Assembly (NCBI RefSeq): GCF_900182785.1
Contig: NZ_FXTS01000001.1
Coordinates: 186,001-250,000 of the forward strand
Direction of reading: 5' to 3'
DNA from: Oceanospirillum linum
GTDB taxonomy: Bacteria > Pseudomonadota > Gammaproteobacteria > Pseudomonadales > Halomonadaceae
Length of the DNA: 64,000 nucleotides
The translations under genes and the position numbers were made by a program. The first letter of the stretch is position 1; each line of letters opens with the position of its first letter. The notes beneath the pieces were generated by a model. The model did no database searches, had not been told where the DNA came from, and worked only from the letters and a program-made list of their open reading frames with translations. Shown here piece after piece: positions 1-8,519 of the stretch.

Positions 1-835
1 TGTTTGGCACAATCGGATAACGCTCACCATGATAACGGGCGGTGACCATGGTTTCATCAAGCCCTACGTTAAGCAGGTAATTCAGTACCGTATCCGTACG
101 CTGCTTGGATAGTTTCCGGTTATCACGCCGGGAACCGTAACTGTCAGAGTGACCATCCAGGAAGACATACTTAACGGATGGATCAGCCTTAATATACCGC
201 ACAATAAGGCTCAGCATCTCTTTATCATCTGCAGTGATATCAAAGCCACCGCCGGGAAAGTTGATTGCTGAGCGGGCAATCTGATCAAAATTCACCGGCA
301 ACAGCTCACCCCGGCAGGCGATATAATCAAAGTATGCCGGTTTAAAGTTCAGGGCACTCAGATGGCCACGAACAGGAGCATAACGGGTATCTTTTGGCGT
401 CTGCATAAAGGTTGGATTCATCCCCCGGTTAAGGGACTCTATCATCAGGTGGGCCTGTGGCGAATCGATGCGAACACCGTCTTCACCCTCCCCGACAGTC
501 ACTGATCCCAAATCAAGAGGCGCTTCTCCTGCCTTCCAATCGGGTGCCAGCGCCATCAGGTCTGCACGACCTTTACGCAGAGGCTGCCCCAATGGCTCCA
601 GAAAAAACTTAAGATCTTCACCGGAACGATGGGTAAATCGGGCGGTTCCCATTTCAGGAATCGGGTGAGTCAACTCACAATACAAAGGAGAAGGCTCCGT
701 CGCATACCACTCACTGTCACCGATGCCGGCACCAAATTCTGCCGCCATAATAACAGATGGCAGTAAAAGACCCGACGCGATAGCCAACCAGTGTATTCCC
801 CGTGACGTTTTTGCCAATGACCGAGTAAGCGGCAT
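1..835 (-). CDS. motY: MotY-like sodium-type flagellar motor protein, C-terminus cut by window edge
   Basis: The reading frame starts with ATG at 835, nine bases after a GGAG, and runs off the left edge after 278 residues. Residues 1-32 look like a signal peptide with a hydrophobic core and an alanine-rich end. The next part carries the MotY N-terminal signature (E-W, then LYCELTHPIPEMG), and from about residue 185 an OmpA-like peptidoglycan-binding domain begins, with FLDGHSD and RRDNRKLSKQR. In Vibrio and Pseudomonas, MotY forms the T ring beneath the basal-body LP ring and holds the MotAB/PomAB stator. The neighbouring rnt, peroxiredoxin, grxD and argF match the Pseudomonas motY region as I remember it. 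A generic OmpA-family protein is the alternative, but the N-terminal half makes MotY much more likely. Confidence 0.88.
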   Translation of the reverse strand, partial: MPLTRSLAKTSRGIHWLAIASGLLLPSVIMAAEFGAGIGDSEWYATEPSPLYCELTHPIPEMGTARFTHRSGEDLKFFLEPLGQPLRKGRADLMALAPDWKAGEAPLDLGSVTVGEGEDGVRIDSPQAHLMIESLNRGMNPTFMQTPKDTRYAPVRGHLSALNFKPAYFDYIACRGELLPVNFDQIARSAINFPGGGFDITADDKEMLSLIVRYIKADPSVKYVFLDGHSDSYGSRRDNRKLSKQRTDTVLNYLLNVGLDETMVTARYHGERYPIVPN

Positions 836-984
836 CAGTTGCAATCTCCTTGATTTTTAAGAACTCTCATTTTGCCCTCATCGGCCTGCAAACTCAAAAC
901 TTTAGCCTATATCTGACGGTATGAATCAGTTACCATTTGTTCAATTGTAACTTTTGACCAAATTTGACTAGGGAGCAAAGGGTC

Positions 985-1671
985 TTGGATTCTTTCACAT
1001 CTGACGCAGAGCATTTTGGCGACAAACATCCTATGGCCTACCGCTTCCGGGGCTTTCTACCTGTCGTGGTTGATGTTGAAACTGCAGGTTTCAATGCCAA
1101 AACCGATGCCCTGCTGGAGATCGCAGCCGTTACATTAATGATGGATGAAGACGGCTACCTGCACCCCTACAACACCTACTCCTGCCATGTTGAGCCTTTT
1201 GAAGGGGCTAATATTGAACAGGCGGCACTGGATTTCACCAAGATTGACCTTGAGAATCCAATTCGCAAAAGCATGGCAAAAAGCGAGCAACAGGCGCTTG
1301 GAGATATCTTCAAGCCTGTTCGCAAGGCGTTGAAAGAGTTTGATTGCACCCGGGCCGTTCTGGTGGGGCATAACGCCAGCTTTGACCAGGGATTCGTCAA
1401 TGCGGCTGTCGAGCGCAGCGGTATTAAACGTAACCCTTTCCATCCATTCTCCAGCTTCGATACAGCCTCGCTGTCCGGTCTGGCTTATGGTCAGACGGTT
1501 TTGGCGAAAGCCTGTAAAGTTGCCGGAATCAACTTTGATAACAGTCAGGCTCATTCTGCACGCTATGATACAGAAAAAACCGCAGAGCTTTTTTGCTCTA
1601 TTGTAAACCGGTGGAAAGAGCTGGGTGGCTGGGAACTTGCCGCTGAAGAGCAGCACCGCCTGAGAGACTAA
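985..1671 (+). CDS. rnt: Ribonuclease T (DEDDh 3'-5' exoribonuclease)
   Basis: RNase T trims the 3' ends of tRNA and other stable RNAs and removes the terminal AMP during tRNA end turnover. The product is 228 residues, close to the family size. Catalytic acidic residues are visible in VVDVETAGF (D and E), NASFD, and the late HSARYD pair, which makes this a DEDDh exonuclease. I chose TTG at 985 because AGGGAG lies nine bases upstream; a TTG at 964 in the same frame would overlap that ribosome-binding site. The N-terminal stretch before HPMAYRF resembles the Pseudomonas form rather than the shorter E. coli one. A strong hairpin follows the stop. Confidence 0.93.
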   Translation: MDSFTSDAEHFGDKHPMAYRFRGFLPVVVDVETAGFNAKTDALLEIAAVTLMMDEDGYLHPYNTYSCHVEPFEGANIEQAALDFTKIDLENPIRKSMAKSEQQALGDIFKPVRKALKEFDCTRAVLVGHNASFDQGFVNAAVERSGIKRNPFHPFSSFDTASLSGLAYGQTVLAKACKVAGINFDNSQAHSARYDTEKTAELFCSIVNRWKELGGWELAAEEQHRLRD

Positions 1672-1694
1672 AACATTCAGTTTCCCATACATAA

Positions 1695-1725
1695 AAAGCC
1701 CTGATAGTCATGCTATCAGGGCTTT
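1695..1725. terminator. Bidirectional terminator between rnt and the peroxiredoxin gene
   Basis: A 13-bp inverted repeat (AAAGCCCTGATAG / CTATCAGGGCTTT) with a five-base loop has A and T runs on its two sides. It lies between convergent genes and can serve both. Confidence 0.85.
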
Positions 1726-1782
1726 GTTATTGATGAGCTTTGAACAGATCAAAGCCCATCCGCGGTGACTTCCAAAAGAAAG

Positions 1783-2385
1783 TTACAGCTTGTCAGCTTC
1801 ACCGGTCAGGTAAGAAGCAACGCCTTCAGGGGATGCCGTCATACCTTTGTCACCTTTGTTCCAGCCGGCCGGGCAAACTTCGCCGTGCTCTTCATGGAAC
1901 TGCAGCGCGTCAACCAAACGGATCAGCTCATCCATATTACGACCCAGCGGCAGATCATTAACGATCTGAGAGCGCACGTTACCTTCCTGATCGATCAGGA
2001 ACGCACCACGGAATGCAACACCACCTTCTGCTTCAACATCATACGCCTGGCAGATTTCATGTTTAACGTCAGCTACCATGGTGTATTTAACCGGACCGAT
2101 ACCGCCATCATTGATAGCAGTATTACGCCATGCATTGTGCGTAAACTGAGAATCGATAGAAACAGCAACCACTTCAACACCACGGGCTTTGAACTCATCC
2201 ATGCGGTGATCCAGTGCGATCAGCTCTGATGGGCAAACAAAAGTAAAATCCAGTGGGTAAAAGAAAACCAGACCAAATTTACCTTTCAGTGCTTCCGTCA
2301 GATTGTAGTTATCAACGATTTCACCATTGCCCAGTACCGCAGCAGCAGTAAAGTCAGGAGCTTTTTTTCCAACCAATACGCCCAT
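1783..2385 (-). CDS. Typical 2-Cys peroxiredoxin (AhpC/Prx1 type)
   Basis: This enzyme reduces hydrogen peroxide, organic peroxides and peroxynitrite in the cytoplasm using thioredoxin-type donors. The 200-residue product carries the peroxidatic cysteine at position 51 in FTFVCP and the resolving cysteine at about 171 in EVCPAGW, the arrangement of typical 2-Cys enzymes. ATG at 2385 follows a GGAG. It is transcribed on the same strand as grxD but a terminator separates them, so it probably has its own promoter in the 2386-2430 interval. The family name is firm; the exact symbol (tsaA, ahpC or prx) is not. Confidence 0.93.
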   Translation of the reverse strand: MGVLVGKKAPDFTAAAVLGNGEIVDNYNLTEALKGKFGLVFFYPLDFTFVCPSELIALDHRMDEFKARGVEVVAVSIDSQFTHNAWRNTAINDGGIGPVKYTMVADVKHEICQAYDVEAEGGVAFRGAFLIDQEGNVRSQIVNDLPLGRNMDELIRLVDALQFHEEHGEVCPAGWNKGDKGMTASPEGVASYLTGEADKL

Positions 2386-2430
2386 TTTAATTCTCCAATG
2401 TTGGGTTATTTAATGACAAAGTCTAACCAT

Positions 2431-2462
2431 AAAAAAATTCTGACACCATACAGTGTCAGAAT
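2431..2462 (-). terminator. Rho-independent terminator after grxD
   Basis: On the minus strand a nine-base stem (TTCTGACAC / GTGTCAGAA) with a six-base loop is followed by seven T. It lies downstream of grxD and upstream of the peroxiredoxin gene. A second nested hairpin with CCGGCA / TGCCGG occupies 2488-2528, just after the grxD stop. Confidence 0.85.
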
Positions 2463-2541
2463 CAAAAAACGTTGCCCAATCTAAAGTATAGGCAAAAGCC
2501 CGGCATTCAAGTGCCGGTCTCTGCCTATGGCAAAAATACGA

Positions 2542-2862
2542 TCAGGAAGCAGCGGCCTCAGAAACCAGCGTCTTCAGTTCGCCGGACTGATACATCTCAA
2601 TAATGATGTCGCAGCCACCAACCAGCTCACCGTTCACCCACAACTGAGGAAAGGTCGGCCAATTAGCAAATTTAGGCAGTTCTGCACGGATATCCGGGTT
2701 ATCCAAAATATTAACAAACGCGAATTTTTCTTCACAAGCCATCAGGGCCTGAACCGCCTGGGATGAAAAACCACACTGCGGCATCTGAGGGTTACCCTTC
2801 ATGTAAAGCAGAATAGGGTTGTTAGAAATCTGATCTTTAATGGTATCTAGCGTGCTACTCAT
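2542..2862 (-). CDS. grxD: Monothiol glutaredoxin GrxD (CGFS type)
   Basis: GrxD-type proteins carry and transfer [2Fe-2S] clusters in the cytoplasm, often with BolA proteins. The 106-residue product has the CGFS active site at residues 30-33, preceded by KGNPQMPQ, and the glutathione-binding TFPQLWVNGE and GGCDI segments. Size and motifs are typical. It stands alone in its transcription unit, with hairpins after the stop and about 440 bases upstream before argF on the opposite strand. Confidence 0.95.
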   Translation of the reverse strand: MSSTLDTIKDQISNNPILLYMKGNPQMPQCGFSSQAVQALMACEEKFAFVNILDNPDIRAELPKFANWPTFPQLWVNGELVGGCDIIIEMYQSGELKTLVSEAAAS

Positions 2863-3306
2863 GTGCGTTCCTTTAATACAGGGAAAAGCATTTACGGTAT
2901 TAACCGACTAATACAGTCAATTTTACAGTGCTTCATCTAAAAATGCAGCCTCAACAGGCGATATTCAAGTCCCAGGTACTTTATTTTTGAACACAATCGT
3001 TTTTTTAAAATGCGACTTTATTGACAGCGACAAAGTTTGCCTTTAGCTTTACTCCCTTGGTCACCTTACCGGCAGCAATTCGCTGCCGTTTTCTGTTTTG
3101 GGGCTGCTGTTTTTAGATTCTGGCGGCAGACAAGCCACCAGAGCACGGAATACCGCTTGCGCGTAACAATGAAGATGATAAGCATCGGGCGGCCAGCACT
3201 GGCTTCAGACCAATGCCTCCGACCTGCAGGCATATAAACTAAAACTGATTATCAGGCTGTCACTCTGCAAAAAGACAGCCGTGAACTCTTATTGGAATTC
3301 GTGAAA
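2863..3306. other. Divergent grxD/argF intergenic region
   Basis: No convincing gene is visible here. A TTGACA hexamer lies near 3020 with only a weak TAGCTT partner 17 bases later. A hairpin GGCTGTC / GACAGCC spans 3255-3280 in the argF leader. I looked for ArgR boxes and did not see a clear pair. Confidence 0.4.
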
Positions 3307-4227
3307 ATGGCAAGACACTTTTTAACCCTGCTGGATCTGTCTCCGGAAGAACTCAATTATGTTATTGAGCGGGCGATCATCATCAAAAAAGGCCTTAAGG
3401 CCGGTGAAATCTACGAGCCGCTTAAAAATAAAGTCCTGGGTATGATTTTCGAAAAATCGTCCACCCGTACCCGAGTCTCTTTCGAAGCCGGTATGACCCA
3501 GTTCGGTGGCAGTGCCATTTTTCTGTCACCACGGGATACACAGCTCGGTCGTGGCGAACCGGTCGAAGACAGTGCCCGAGTGCTATCTGAGATGGTTGAT
3601 GCCGTCATGATCCGCACCTTTGATCACGCTGTGGTTGAACGCTTTGCGGAGTATTCCAGTGTACCTGTCATTAACGCACTGACGGATGACTACCACCCAT
3701 GCCAGTTGCTTGCAGATGTTCAGACCTATGTAGAAAAGCGCGGCAGCATTCAGGGCAAAACAGTGACCTGGGTTGGCGATGGCAACAATATGTGTAACTC
3801 CTATATCAATGCCGCCCGCCAGTTCGACTTCCAGTTGAATATTGCCTGCCCGGAAGGCTTCGAGCCCCTGCCTGAGCTATTAGCAGCGAATGAAGAGCGC
3901 ATTCAGATCTTCCGCAAGCCCGAAGATGCCGTCGCTAATTCACACCTGGTTGTAACGGACGTCTGGGCCTCCATGGGCCAGGAAGACGAACAAAAAGCCC
4001 GTGAAAAAGCTTTTGAAGGCTATCAGGTTACCACTGAGATGATGGATCTGGCCGACAACGACGCGCTCTTTATGCATTGCTTGCCTGCTCACCGCGGAGA
4101 AGAGGTCAGCGCGGAGCTGATGGATGACCCCCGCGCCGTGATCTGGCAGGAAGCAGGAAACCGACTTCATGCACAGAAAGCCTTGCTAGAATTCCTGATT
4201 CTGGGCAAAATTGAGAATAACTCTTAA
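3307..4227 (+). CDS. argF: Ornithine carbamoyltransferase
   Basis: This is the anabolic enzyme that makes citrulline from ornithine and carbamoyl phosphate in arginine synthesis. The 306-residue product has the carbamoyl-phosphate motif STRTR at 52-56, the HPCQ motif, the DVWASMG ornithine loop and the HCLPAHRGEE active-site segment. ATG at 3307 gives MARHFLTLL, the expected family start, and has a GGA ten bases upstream. GTG at 3301 and TTG at 3292 are in frame but poorly spaced. It is a single-gene unit closed by a terminator. Anabolic rather than catabolic (arcB) use is inferred from the isolated context and the similarity to Pseudomonas ArgF. Confidence 0.94.
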   Translation: MARHFLTLLDLSPEELNYVIERAIIIKKGLKAGEIYEPLKNKVLGMIFEKSSTRTRVSFEAGMTQFGGSAIFLSPRDTQLGRGEPVEDSARVLSEMVDAVMIRTFDHAVVERFAEYSSVPVINALTDDYHPCQLLADVQTYVEKRGSIQGKTVTWVGDGNNMCNSYINAARQFDFQLNIACPEGFEPLPELLAANEERIQIFRKPEDAVANSHLVVTDVWASMGQEDEQKAREKAFEGYQVTTEMMDLADNDALFMHCLPAHRGEEVSAELMDDPRAVIWQEAGNRLHAQKALLEFLILGKIENNS

Positions 4228-4251
4228 TTAGCTTTTTTTGCACGGTAGATT

Positions 4252-4284
4252 AAAAGCCCGGGAGCATGCTTTCGGGCTTTTTTG
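4252..4284 (+). terminator. Terminator after argF
   Basis: An AAAGCCCG / CGGGCTTT stem is followed by a run of T, 25 bases after the argF stop. Confidence 0.85.
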
Positions 4285-4348
4285 TTCGTAGGGTTTATCC
4301 GTCATGATTGATCCTGCACCTGCCACCGCACTCTGTAAGGACCTCTTA

Positions 4349-5440
4349 ATGAGCACTCTGCTTCAGGTCGAAAATATTGAATGTCGCTACGACCAACTGG
4401 TGATTACCCGGGAGATTAGTTTTGCCCTGAATCAAGGGGATATCTGCTGCCTTCTCGGCCCCAGTGGCTGCGGTAAAACCACACTGCTCAGAACCATCGC
4501 CGGTTTCGATCCGGTTTATACAGGCTCAATCAGTCTGAATGGCGAAGTAATTTCTGCTCCCAACCTTATGGTGCAACCGGAAGAGCGTCGCATCGGTATG
4601 GTTTTTCAGGATTACGCCCTGTTTCCTCATCTTACCCTCGCAGAAAATGTCGCTTTTGGCCTTAGAAAATTCAGCGATAAAGAGCGTAAAGAACGGGTTT
4701 GTGAAATGCTGGACCTGGTTAACATGAGTGATCTTGGTCATCGCTACCCCCATGAACTATCAGGAGGGCAGCAGCAACGTGTCGCCCTTGCGCGGGCTTT
4801 AGCCCCCCGACCGCAGATAATCCTGCTGGATGAACCCTTCTCCAATCTGGACTTTGAACTGCGTAAGCACCTGGGGCTTGAGGTGCGCCGTATCCTGAAA
4901 AGCCTGAATATCAGCGGTATTCTGGTAACCCATGACCAGACTGAAGCCTTTGCTATGGCCGATTATGTTGGTGTACTGAATCAGGGGCGTCTGCAGCAGT
5001 GGGATACACCTTACAACCTGTATCATGAGCCCCAGAATCGTTTCGTGGCGAATTTTGTCGGCCAGGGATACTTTATTCCAGGAACTCTGCAGAATCACTG
5101 CAACGTAGAAACCGAAATTGGCCTGATAGAAGGCAACCGCGCCTACCCGTGGAAAGATGGCACCCCAGTGGATGTCCTGTTACGGCCTGATGATATTGTG
5201 CATAGCCCAGAAGGCCCCATCAAAGCGATCGTTGAACAGTTCACCTTTACCGGTTCTGCAACGCTCTATCGATTAAAGCTGCCATCCGGTCAAATAGTCG
5301 AGTCTATGTTTAACAGCCATGCAGAGTTCAGTATCGGAGATACCGTTCAACTGGAGGTAAAAGCAGACCATCTGATCCTCTTCCCACAACCCGGGGCCAA
5401 TGTTAACGAAACACCATCGGCTTTGGCTGAAGCCAGTTAG
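4349..5440 (+). CDS. ABC transporter ATP-binding protein, iron(III)/FbpC type
   Basis: This is the ATPase of a binding-protein-dependent importer. In the 363-residue product, Walker A (GPSGCGKTT, 37-45), Q-loop (VFQDYALFPHLT), signature (LSGGQQQRVALARA), Walker B (IILLDEPFSNLD) and H-loop (LVTHDQTEAF) are intact, followed by a C-terminal TOBE-like region from about residue 240. ATG at 4349 has a TAAGGA seven bases upstream. The sequence is closest to Fe(3+) transporters of the FbpC group, although sulfate and polyamine ATPases share the layout. No permease or binding protein is adjacent, so it probably works with components encoded elsewhere. Confidence 0.87.
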   Translation: MSTLLQVENIECRYDQLVITREISFALNQGDICCLLGPSGCGKTTLLRTIAGFDPVYTGSISLNGEVISAPNLMVQPEERRIGMVFQDYALFPHLTLAENVAFGLRKFSDKERKERVCEMLDLVNMSDLGHRYPHELSGGQQQRVALARALAPRPQIILLDEPFSNLDFELRKHLGLEVRRILKSLNISGILVTHDQTEAFAMADYVGVLNQGRLQQWDTPYNLYHEPQNRFVANFVGQGYFIPGTLQNHCNVETEIGLIEGNRAYPWKDGTPVDVLLRPDDIVHSPEGPIKAIVEQFTFTGSATLYRLKLPSGQIVESMFNSHAEFSIGDTVQLEVKADHLILFPQPGANVNETPSALAEAS

Positions 5441-5465
5441 TAACGGCAGCCAATACTCTACATAA

Positions 5466-5508
5466 AAGACCACTCGCCTCTTTACAGCCAGAGGCAGAGT
5501 GGTTTTTT
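5466..5508 (+). terminator. Terminator after the ABC ATPase gene
   Basis: A two-part stem (ACCACTC / GAGTGGT enclosing GCCTCT / AGAGGC) is followed by six T. Confidence 0.85.
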
Positions 5509-5553
5509 ATCACACCGGTCTTTCGGTTCCACTGGTACCTTTTTCTGCACGGG

Positions 5554-6015
5554 CTACCTGCTATCAGGCTCCTGACGCTTCTTCCGGATATACAGTGTTC
5601 TCATGACACGGGCCACCAACTCGCCTTCCTCATCCAGAATCTGCACTTCAAACTCGGGCAGGTATTTCTCACCGGTCGCCGTTTTTTCCCGAATAGTATC
5701 CAGCATCTCCCGGGAGACCCGGAACTCAGCCCGAACAGTGGAGCGCCCTGGCTTTATATAATCAATATGAGCAGCTTTATCCCAAACCACATAATCACGG
5801 CCAAGGCTTTCTGAAAGCATCAGCATATAAAAGGGATCTGTCATGGAATAGAGGGAACCGCCATAATGCACACCGACATAGTTCCGGTTATACCAGCGTA
5901 ATTTCATACGGATACGGGCATAAGAAAAGTCTTTTGCCAAGACTTCAACCTTAACCCCGGCCCCCAGAAGCGGTGGCCAGAGGGAAATCCCCCACTTTAG
6001 CAATGTAGCTTTCAA
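5554..6015 (-). CDS. DUF4442 hot-dog-fold protein, thioesterase-like
   Basis: The product (153 residues) fits the DUF4442 family, distant relatives of acyl-CoA thioesterases. Family landmarks are LWPPLLGAG, LRWYNRNYVGVHYGGSLY, TDPFYMLML and the DYIKPGRSTV segment. No biochemical role is assigned to the family. I chose TTG at 6015 because GAGGGA lies nine bases upstream and the protein then begins just before the conserved region; another TTG in frame at 6096 would sit inside the terminator hairpin of the preceding gene. It stands alone, facing the ABC gene. Confidence 0.75.
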   Translation of the reverse strand: MKATLLKWGISLWPPLLGAGVKVEVLAKDFSYARIRMKLRWYNRNYVGVHYGGSLYSMTDPFYMLMLSESLGRDYVVWDKAAHIDYIKPGRSTVRAEFRVSREMLDTIREKTATGEKYLPEFEVQILDEEGELVARVMRTLYIRKKRQEPDSR

Positions 6016-6082
6016 AACAGAACTTCCCTCCGCCGGATCAAACAAGAATTCAAACAGTTGTTCGACATTAAAGCAGAAATAA

Positions 6083-6109
6083 AAAAAGGAAGGCAAGGCC
6101 TTCCTTTTT
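6083..6109. terminator. Terminator hairpin, A/T runs on both sides
   Basis: A 12-base stem (AAAAAGGAAGGC / GCCTTCCTTTTT) with a three-base loop. It follows the stop of the minus-strand gene ending at 6146. Confidence 0.85.
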
Positions 6110-6145
6110 AATAATCAATCAGTCTTCTGCCCAGCGAGGCAGCAA

Positions 6146-6487
6146 TCAGCTCTGTGTATCCAGCAAACTTCCCAGAGACGCCTGATCAGTACGAACCTCC
6201 GCTTGCTTTCGCAGCAGGTCGTTAGACTGATCCTGAATACTACTGTAGGTACTTTGCTGCTCAGTTGTTTCAGCCATTTGGCTGACCTGAGTACTGGGTG
6301 CGGAACTAATAGGTACACTGCCCTTTACAGCATCCGCAGAAACCCCTGCATTTGATGTTGGCTGAGTAGTCCCGGATTCCTCCTGACGACTTTCGCTGGC
6401 AGCATCCAGACGCTGCTGAGCCTGATTGTTAGTGCCGGCAGCCTGACGGTTTAGCAAGGTTACCTGAGATACAGAAGATTCAATCAT
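6146..6487 (-). CDS. Small Ser/Gln/Thr-rich protein of unknown function
   Basis: I do not recognise this 113-residue protein. It has no signal peptide or membrane segment and is dominated by Ser, Gln, Thr, Ala and Asp. The C-terminal 50 residues could form helices (LLRKQAEVRTDQASLGSLL). ATG at 6487 is preceded by GGAGG at good spacing, which decides it over an in-frame ATG at 6520. A terminator follows closely, so this looks like a real single-gene unit. The composition is reminiscent of flagellar-associated small proteins, but that is only an impression. Confidence 0.6.
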   Translation of the reverse strand: MIESSVSQVTLLNRQAAGTNNQAQQRLDAASESRQEESGTTQPTSNAGVSADAVKGSVPISSAPSTQVSQMAETTEQQSTYSSIQDQSNDLLRKQAEVRTDQASLGSLLDTQS

Positions 6488-6605
6488 ATTGGCCTCCAGG
6501 AGAGAAAAAATTAAACCCATGACGCACTGGTTACAACCACCAATACGGGCATGGGTTCAATATAGCCTTAAATAACGATTACCGAAAGTATGCAACTGTA
6601 ACGAA

Positions 6606-6713
6606 TTACTGCTTTGGCTTATCATTCATGATGAAGTAAATCACGCCACCAAAGAAAACCAGAGCACCACCGATTACCAACAAACTGGCAAATACCGCAT
6701 CATCCATATACAT
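6606..6713 (-). CDS. 35-residue single-pass membrane protein
   Basis: A tiny frame begins MYMDDAVF and holds one hydrophobic segment rich in Gly, Val and Phe, ending with a charged MNDKPKQ tail. GAGG lies eight bases before the ATG at 6713; an ATG two codons upstream is too close to it. I do not recognise the family. The clear ribosome-binding site and single membrane helix make it more likely real than chance. The preceding esterase gene is on the same strand 148 bases away. Confidence 0.5.
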   Translation of the reverse strand: MYMDDAVFASLLVIGGALVFFGGVIYFIMNDKPKQ

Positions 6714-6861
6714 AATCATCACCTCAGAGGGTTCGTGAGTAAACAAATCATCTGAGTTCAGATTAGCAGGGATCAGGGGGTAAACCCTGCCCCAGATCAA
6801 ACTAATTAGCGGATCTGTATATAGCAGCAACTCATGTGTGACAAAGGTCAATAAATATCGC

Positions 6862-7554
6862 TTATTGGCCGAGGCGATGCTGAATAAAATGCCCGATCGC
6901 TTCCAACTCAGCCACACAAACCTCATGGGCCATTGGATAAGGGTGCCACTGGGAATCTGCAGCTTTCAGTTCCGTTTGCTCAGCCGCTTTTTTACCCATT
7001 GAGAACGGCACCACATCATCCTGAGAACCATGCCCGTGCCAAAAAACCATCTCGCCTAGTTTTGGATGAGGTTGCTCAACAGGCTGAGCCTGATAGGTTG
7101 ATAATGCAAATATGGCGGCAGGCTGGCTAACTGAGTGATCTGCAGTCATATAACGGCCACCGTTCAGGGCTGCTTCAAGCACCACAGCACCACCCTGAGA
7201 AAATCCGATCCAGAATATACGATCTTCAGCTATTCCGGCATCAATCTGTTGTCGGGTCAGTTCATGCAGGCCAAGTGCGGCCTCCTGAAGGTGTGCCGGA
7301 TCGATTTCACGCTCTGGCAGCATCTTCAGAATATCGTACCAGGCGGGCATCTCCCAGCCACCGTTGATACTAACAGGCCGATGAGGTGCCTGGGGAAACA
7401 GAAAGCGAACCCCAAGTGAATCCGGTAATTTCAGATAGGGTACCGCCGGAATAAAATCATCAGCTCCAGCGCCCAAGCCATGTAACCAGATGACACAAGC
7501 ATCCGGTTTCTCTGAGGTCTCGACCTGTTTCATGCCCTGAGTAAATAGCGTCAT
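6862..7554 (-). CDS. Alpha/beta hydrolase, phospholipase/carboxylesterase family
   Basis: A 230-residue cytoplasmic serine hydrolase of the carboxylesterase II / lysophospholipase-like group. The oxyanion-hole HGLGAGADDF segment, nucleophile elbow GFSQGG, acid residue in SQDDVVPF and catalytic His in MAHEVC are all present in the right order. Enzymes of this group cleave short-chain esters and some thioesters; the substrate cannot be read from sequence. ATG at 7554 gives the usual family length. Confidence 0.9.
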   Translation of the reverse strand: MTLFTQGMKQVETSEKPDACVIWLHGLGAGADDFIPAVPYLKLPDSLGVRFLFPQAPHRPVSINGGWEMPAWYDILKMLPEREIDPAHLQEAALGLHELTRQQIDAGIAEDRIFWIGFSQGGAVVLEAALNGGRYMTADHSVSQPAAIFALSTYQAQPVEQPHPKLGEMVFWHGHGSQDDVVPFSMGKKAAEQTELKAADSQWHPYPMAHEVCVAELEAIGHFIQHRLGQ

Positions 7555-7671
7555 TATCGCCTCTTTTTTCTGTCAAAAATGTTCATTGTTTAAGATATCT
7601 TTGAAAACCAGCGGTATTTTCTTTATGCTGCCGACCATCTGCCTCTTACCATTTCAACCAGACTTTATGCC

Positions 7672-8466
7672 ATGCCGAAGCTGCTTTTCATATTGACTGC
7701 TCTTATAGCCAGTTTTTTGCTATCTGCCTGTAGCAGCACACCCTATGGCACAACCAACAGTAAAGTGCATCTGGTTAAACCCGGAGAGACCTTTTACAGC
7801 ATCGCCCGCCGCTACAAGGTTGATCTGGAGACTCTGTCCCGCTATAACCCGAAAGTTGTTCCCCATCGGCTGAGGGCCGGTACCGAATTACAGCTTCCAA
7901 CCCGTGGCAGCAACCCTCAGACACCAAGCATTCAATATACGGTGCAAAAAGGGGACACCCTGAGCAGCATTGCGGATCATTTTGCCATATCGCTATCGAA
8001 CCTGAAGCGCAGTAACCCTGGTATCGACCATGACAGGCTGCACCCCGGGCAGAAGTTAATTATTGGTGTCGCCCCCCGCCGGGCCACCACAGGTTATATC
8101 TGGCCGATCTCTAACCCCCGGCTGATCAGTGGTTTTGGTGAAGAGAACTGGGGATTACAGAAAGGCGTCAACCTCCAGGCTCAACCAGGCCAAACCGTAT
8201 TCGCAGCAAAAGAGGGAACGGTGAGCTTTGCCGGAGAGATGCGAAGCCTGGGGAAGGTCGTCATTATTCAGCACCCAGGTGATCAGCAAACCGTTTACGC
8301 AAGCTGCGATGCATTAGTCGTAAAAACAGGTGATACCGTCAAAAAACGCCAACCCATCGCAACCGTTGGTTTTAATACGCTGGTAAATCGTGCCGCACTG
8401 CACTTCCAGTTCCGTGATCGCGGTGCTCCTCTCCCCCCGGAAAACTACCTACCTGTGATCCAATAA
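7672..8466 (+). CDS. LysM-LysM-LytM lipoprotein, probably an amidase activator (NlpD/ActS-like)
   Basis: The N-terminus is a lipoprotein signal with a lipobox ending at Cys20 (LLSAC). Two LysM peptidoglycan-binding domains follow (about 32-77 and 87-131), then an M23/LytM domain from about 140. The zinc ligands of active M23 peptidases are missing: the H-x-G-x-D region reads QKGVNL and the H-x-H region reads AALHF. NlpD, EnvC and ActS in E. coli are likewise degenerate and switch on the AmiA/B/C cell-wall amidases during division. The position here is not the usual surE-pcm-nlpD-rpoS neighbourhood, so an ActS (YgeR)-type role is as likely as NlpD. The protein is 264 residues. Confidence 0.85.
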   Translation: MPKLLFILTALIASFLLSACSSTPYGTTNSKVHLVKPGETFYSIARRYKVDLETLSRYNPKVVPHRLRAGTELQLPTRGSNPQTPSIQYTVQKGDTLSSIADHFAISLSNLKRSNPGIDHDRLHPGQKLIIGVAPRRATTGYIWPISNPRLISGFGEENWGLQKGVNLQAQPGQTVFAAKEGTVSFAGEMRSLGKVVIIQHPGDQQTVYASCDALVVKTGDTVKKRQPIATVGFNTLVNRAALHFQFRDRGAPLPPENYLPVIQ

Positions 8467-8489
8467 ATCATTGCAGGGAAGCCGCCTCT

Positions 8490-8519
8490 AAAAAACCGCA
8501 GACTTAGCTGCGGTTTTTA
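8490..8519. terminator. Bidirectional terminator, overlaps the end of the next gene
   Basis: A stem AAAAACCGCAG / CTGCGGTTTTT lies between convergent genes. The minus-strand gene's stop codon (8504-8506) lies in the loop. Confidence 0.82.

Noticed and set aside
3000..3290. ArgR boxes before argF
   Set aside because: No clear TGAAT/ATTCA palindrome pair was found.
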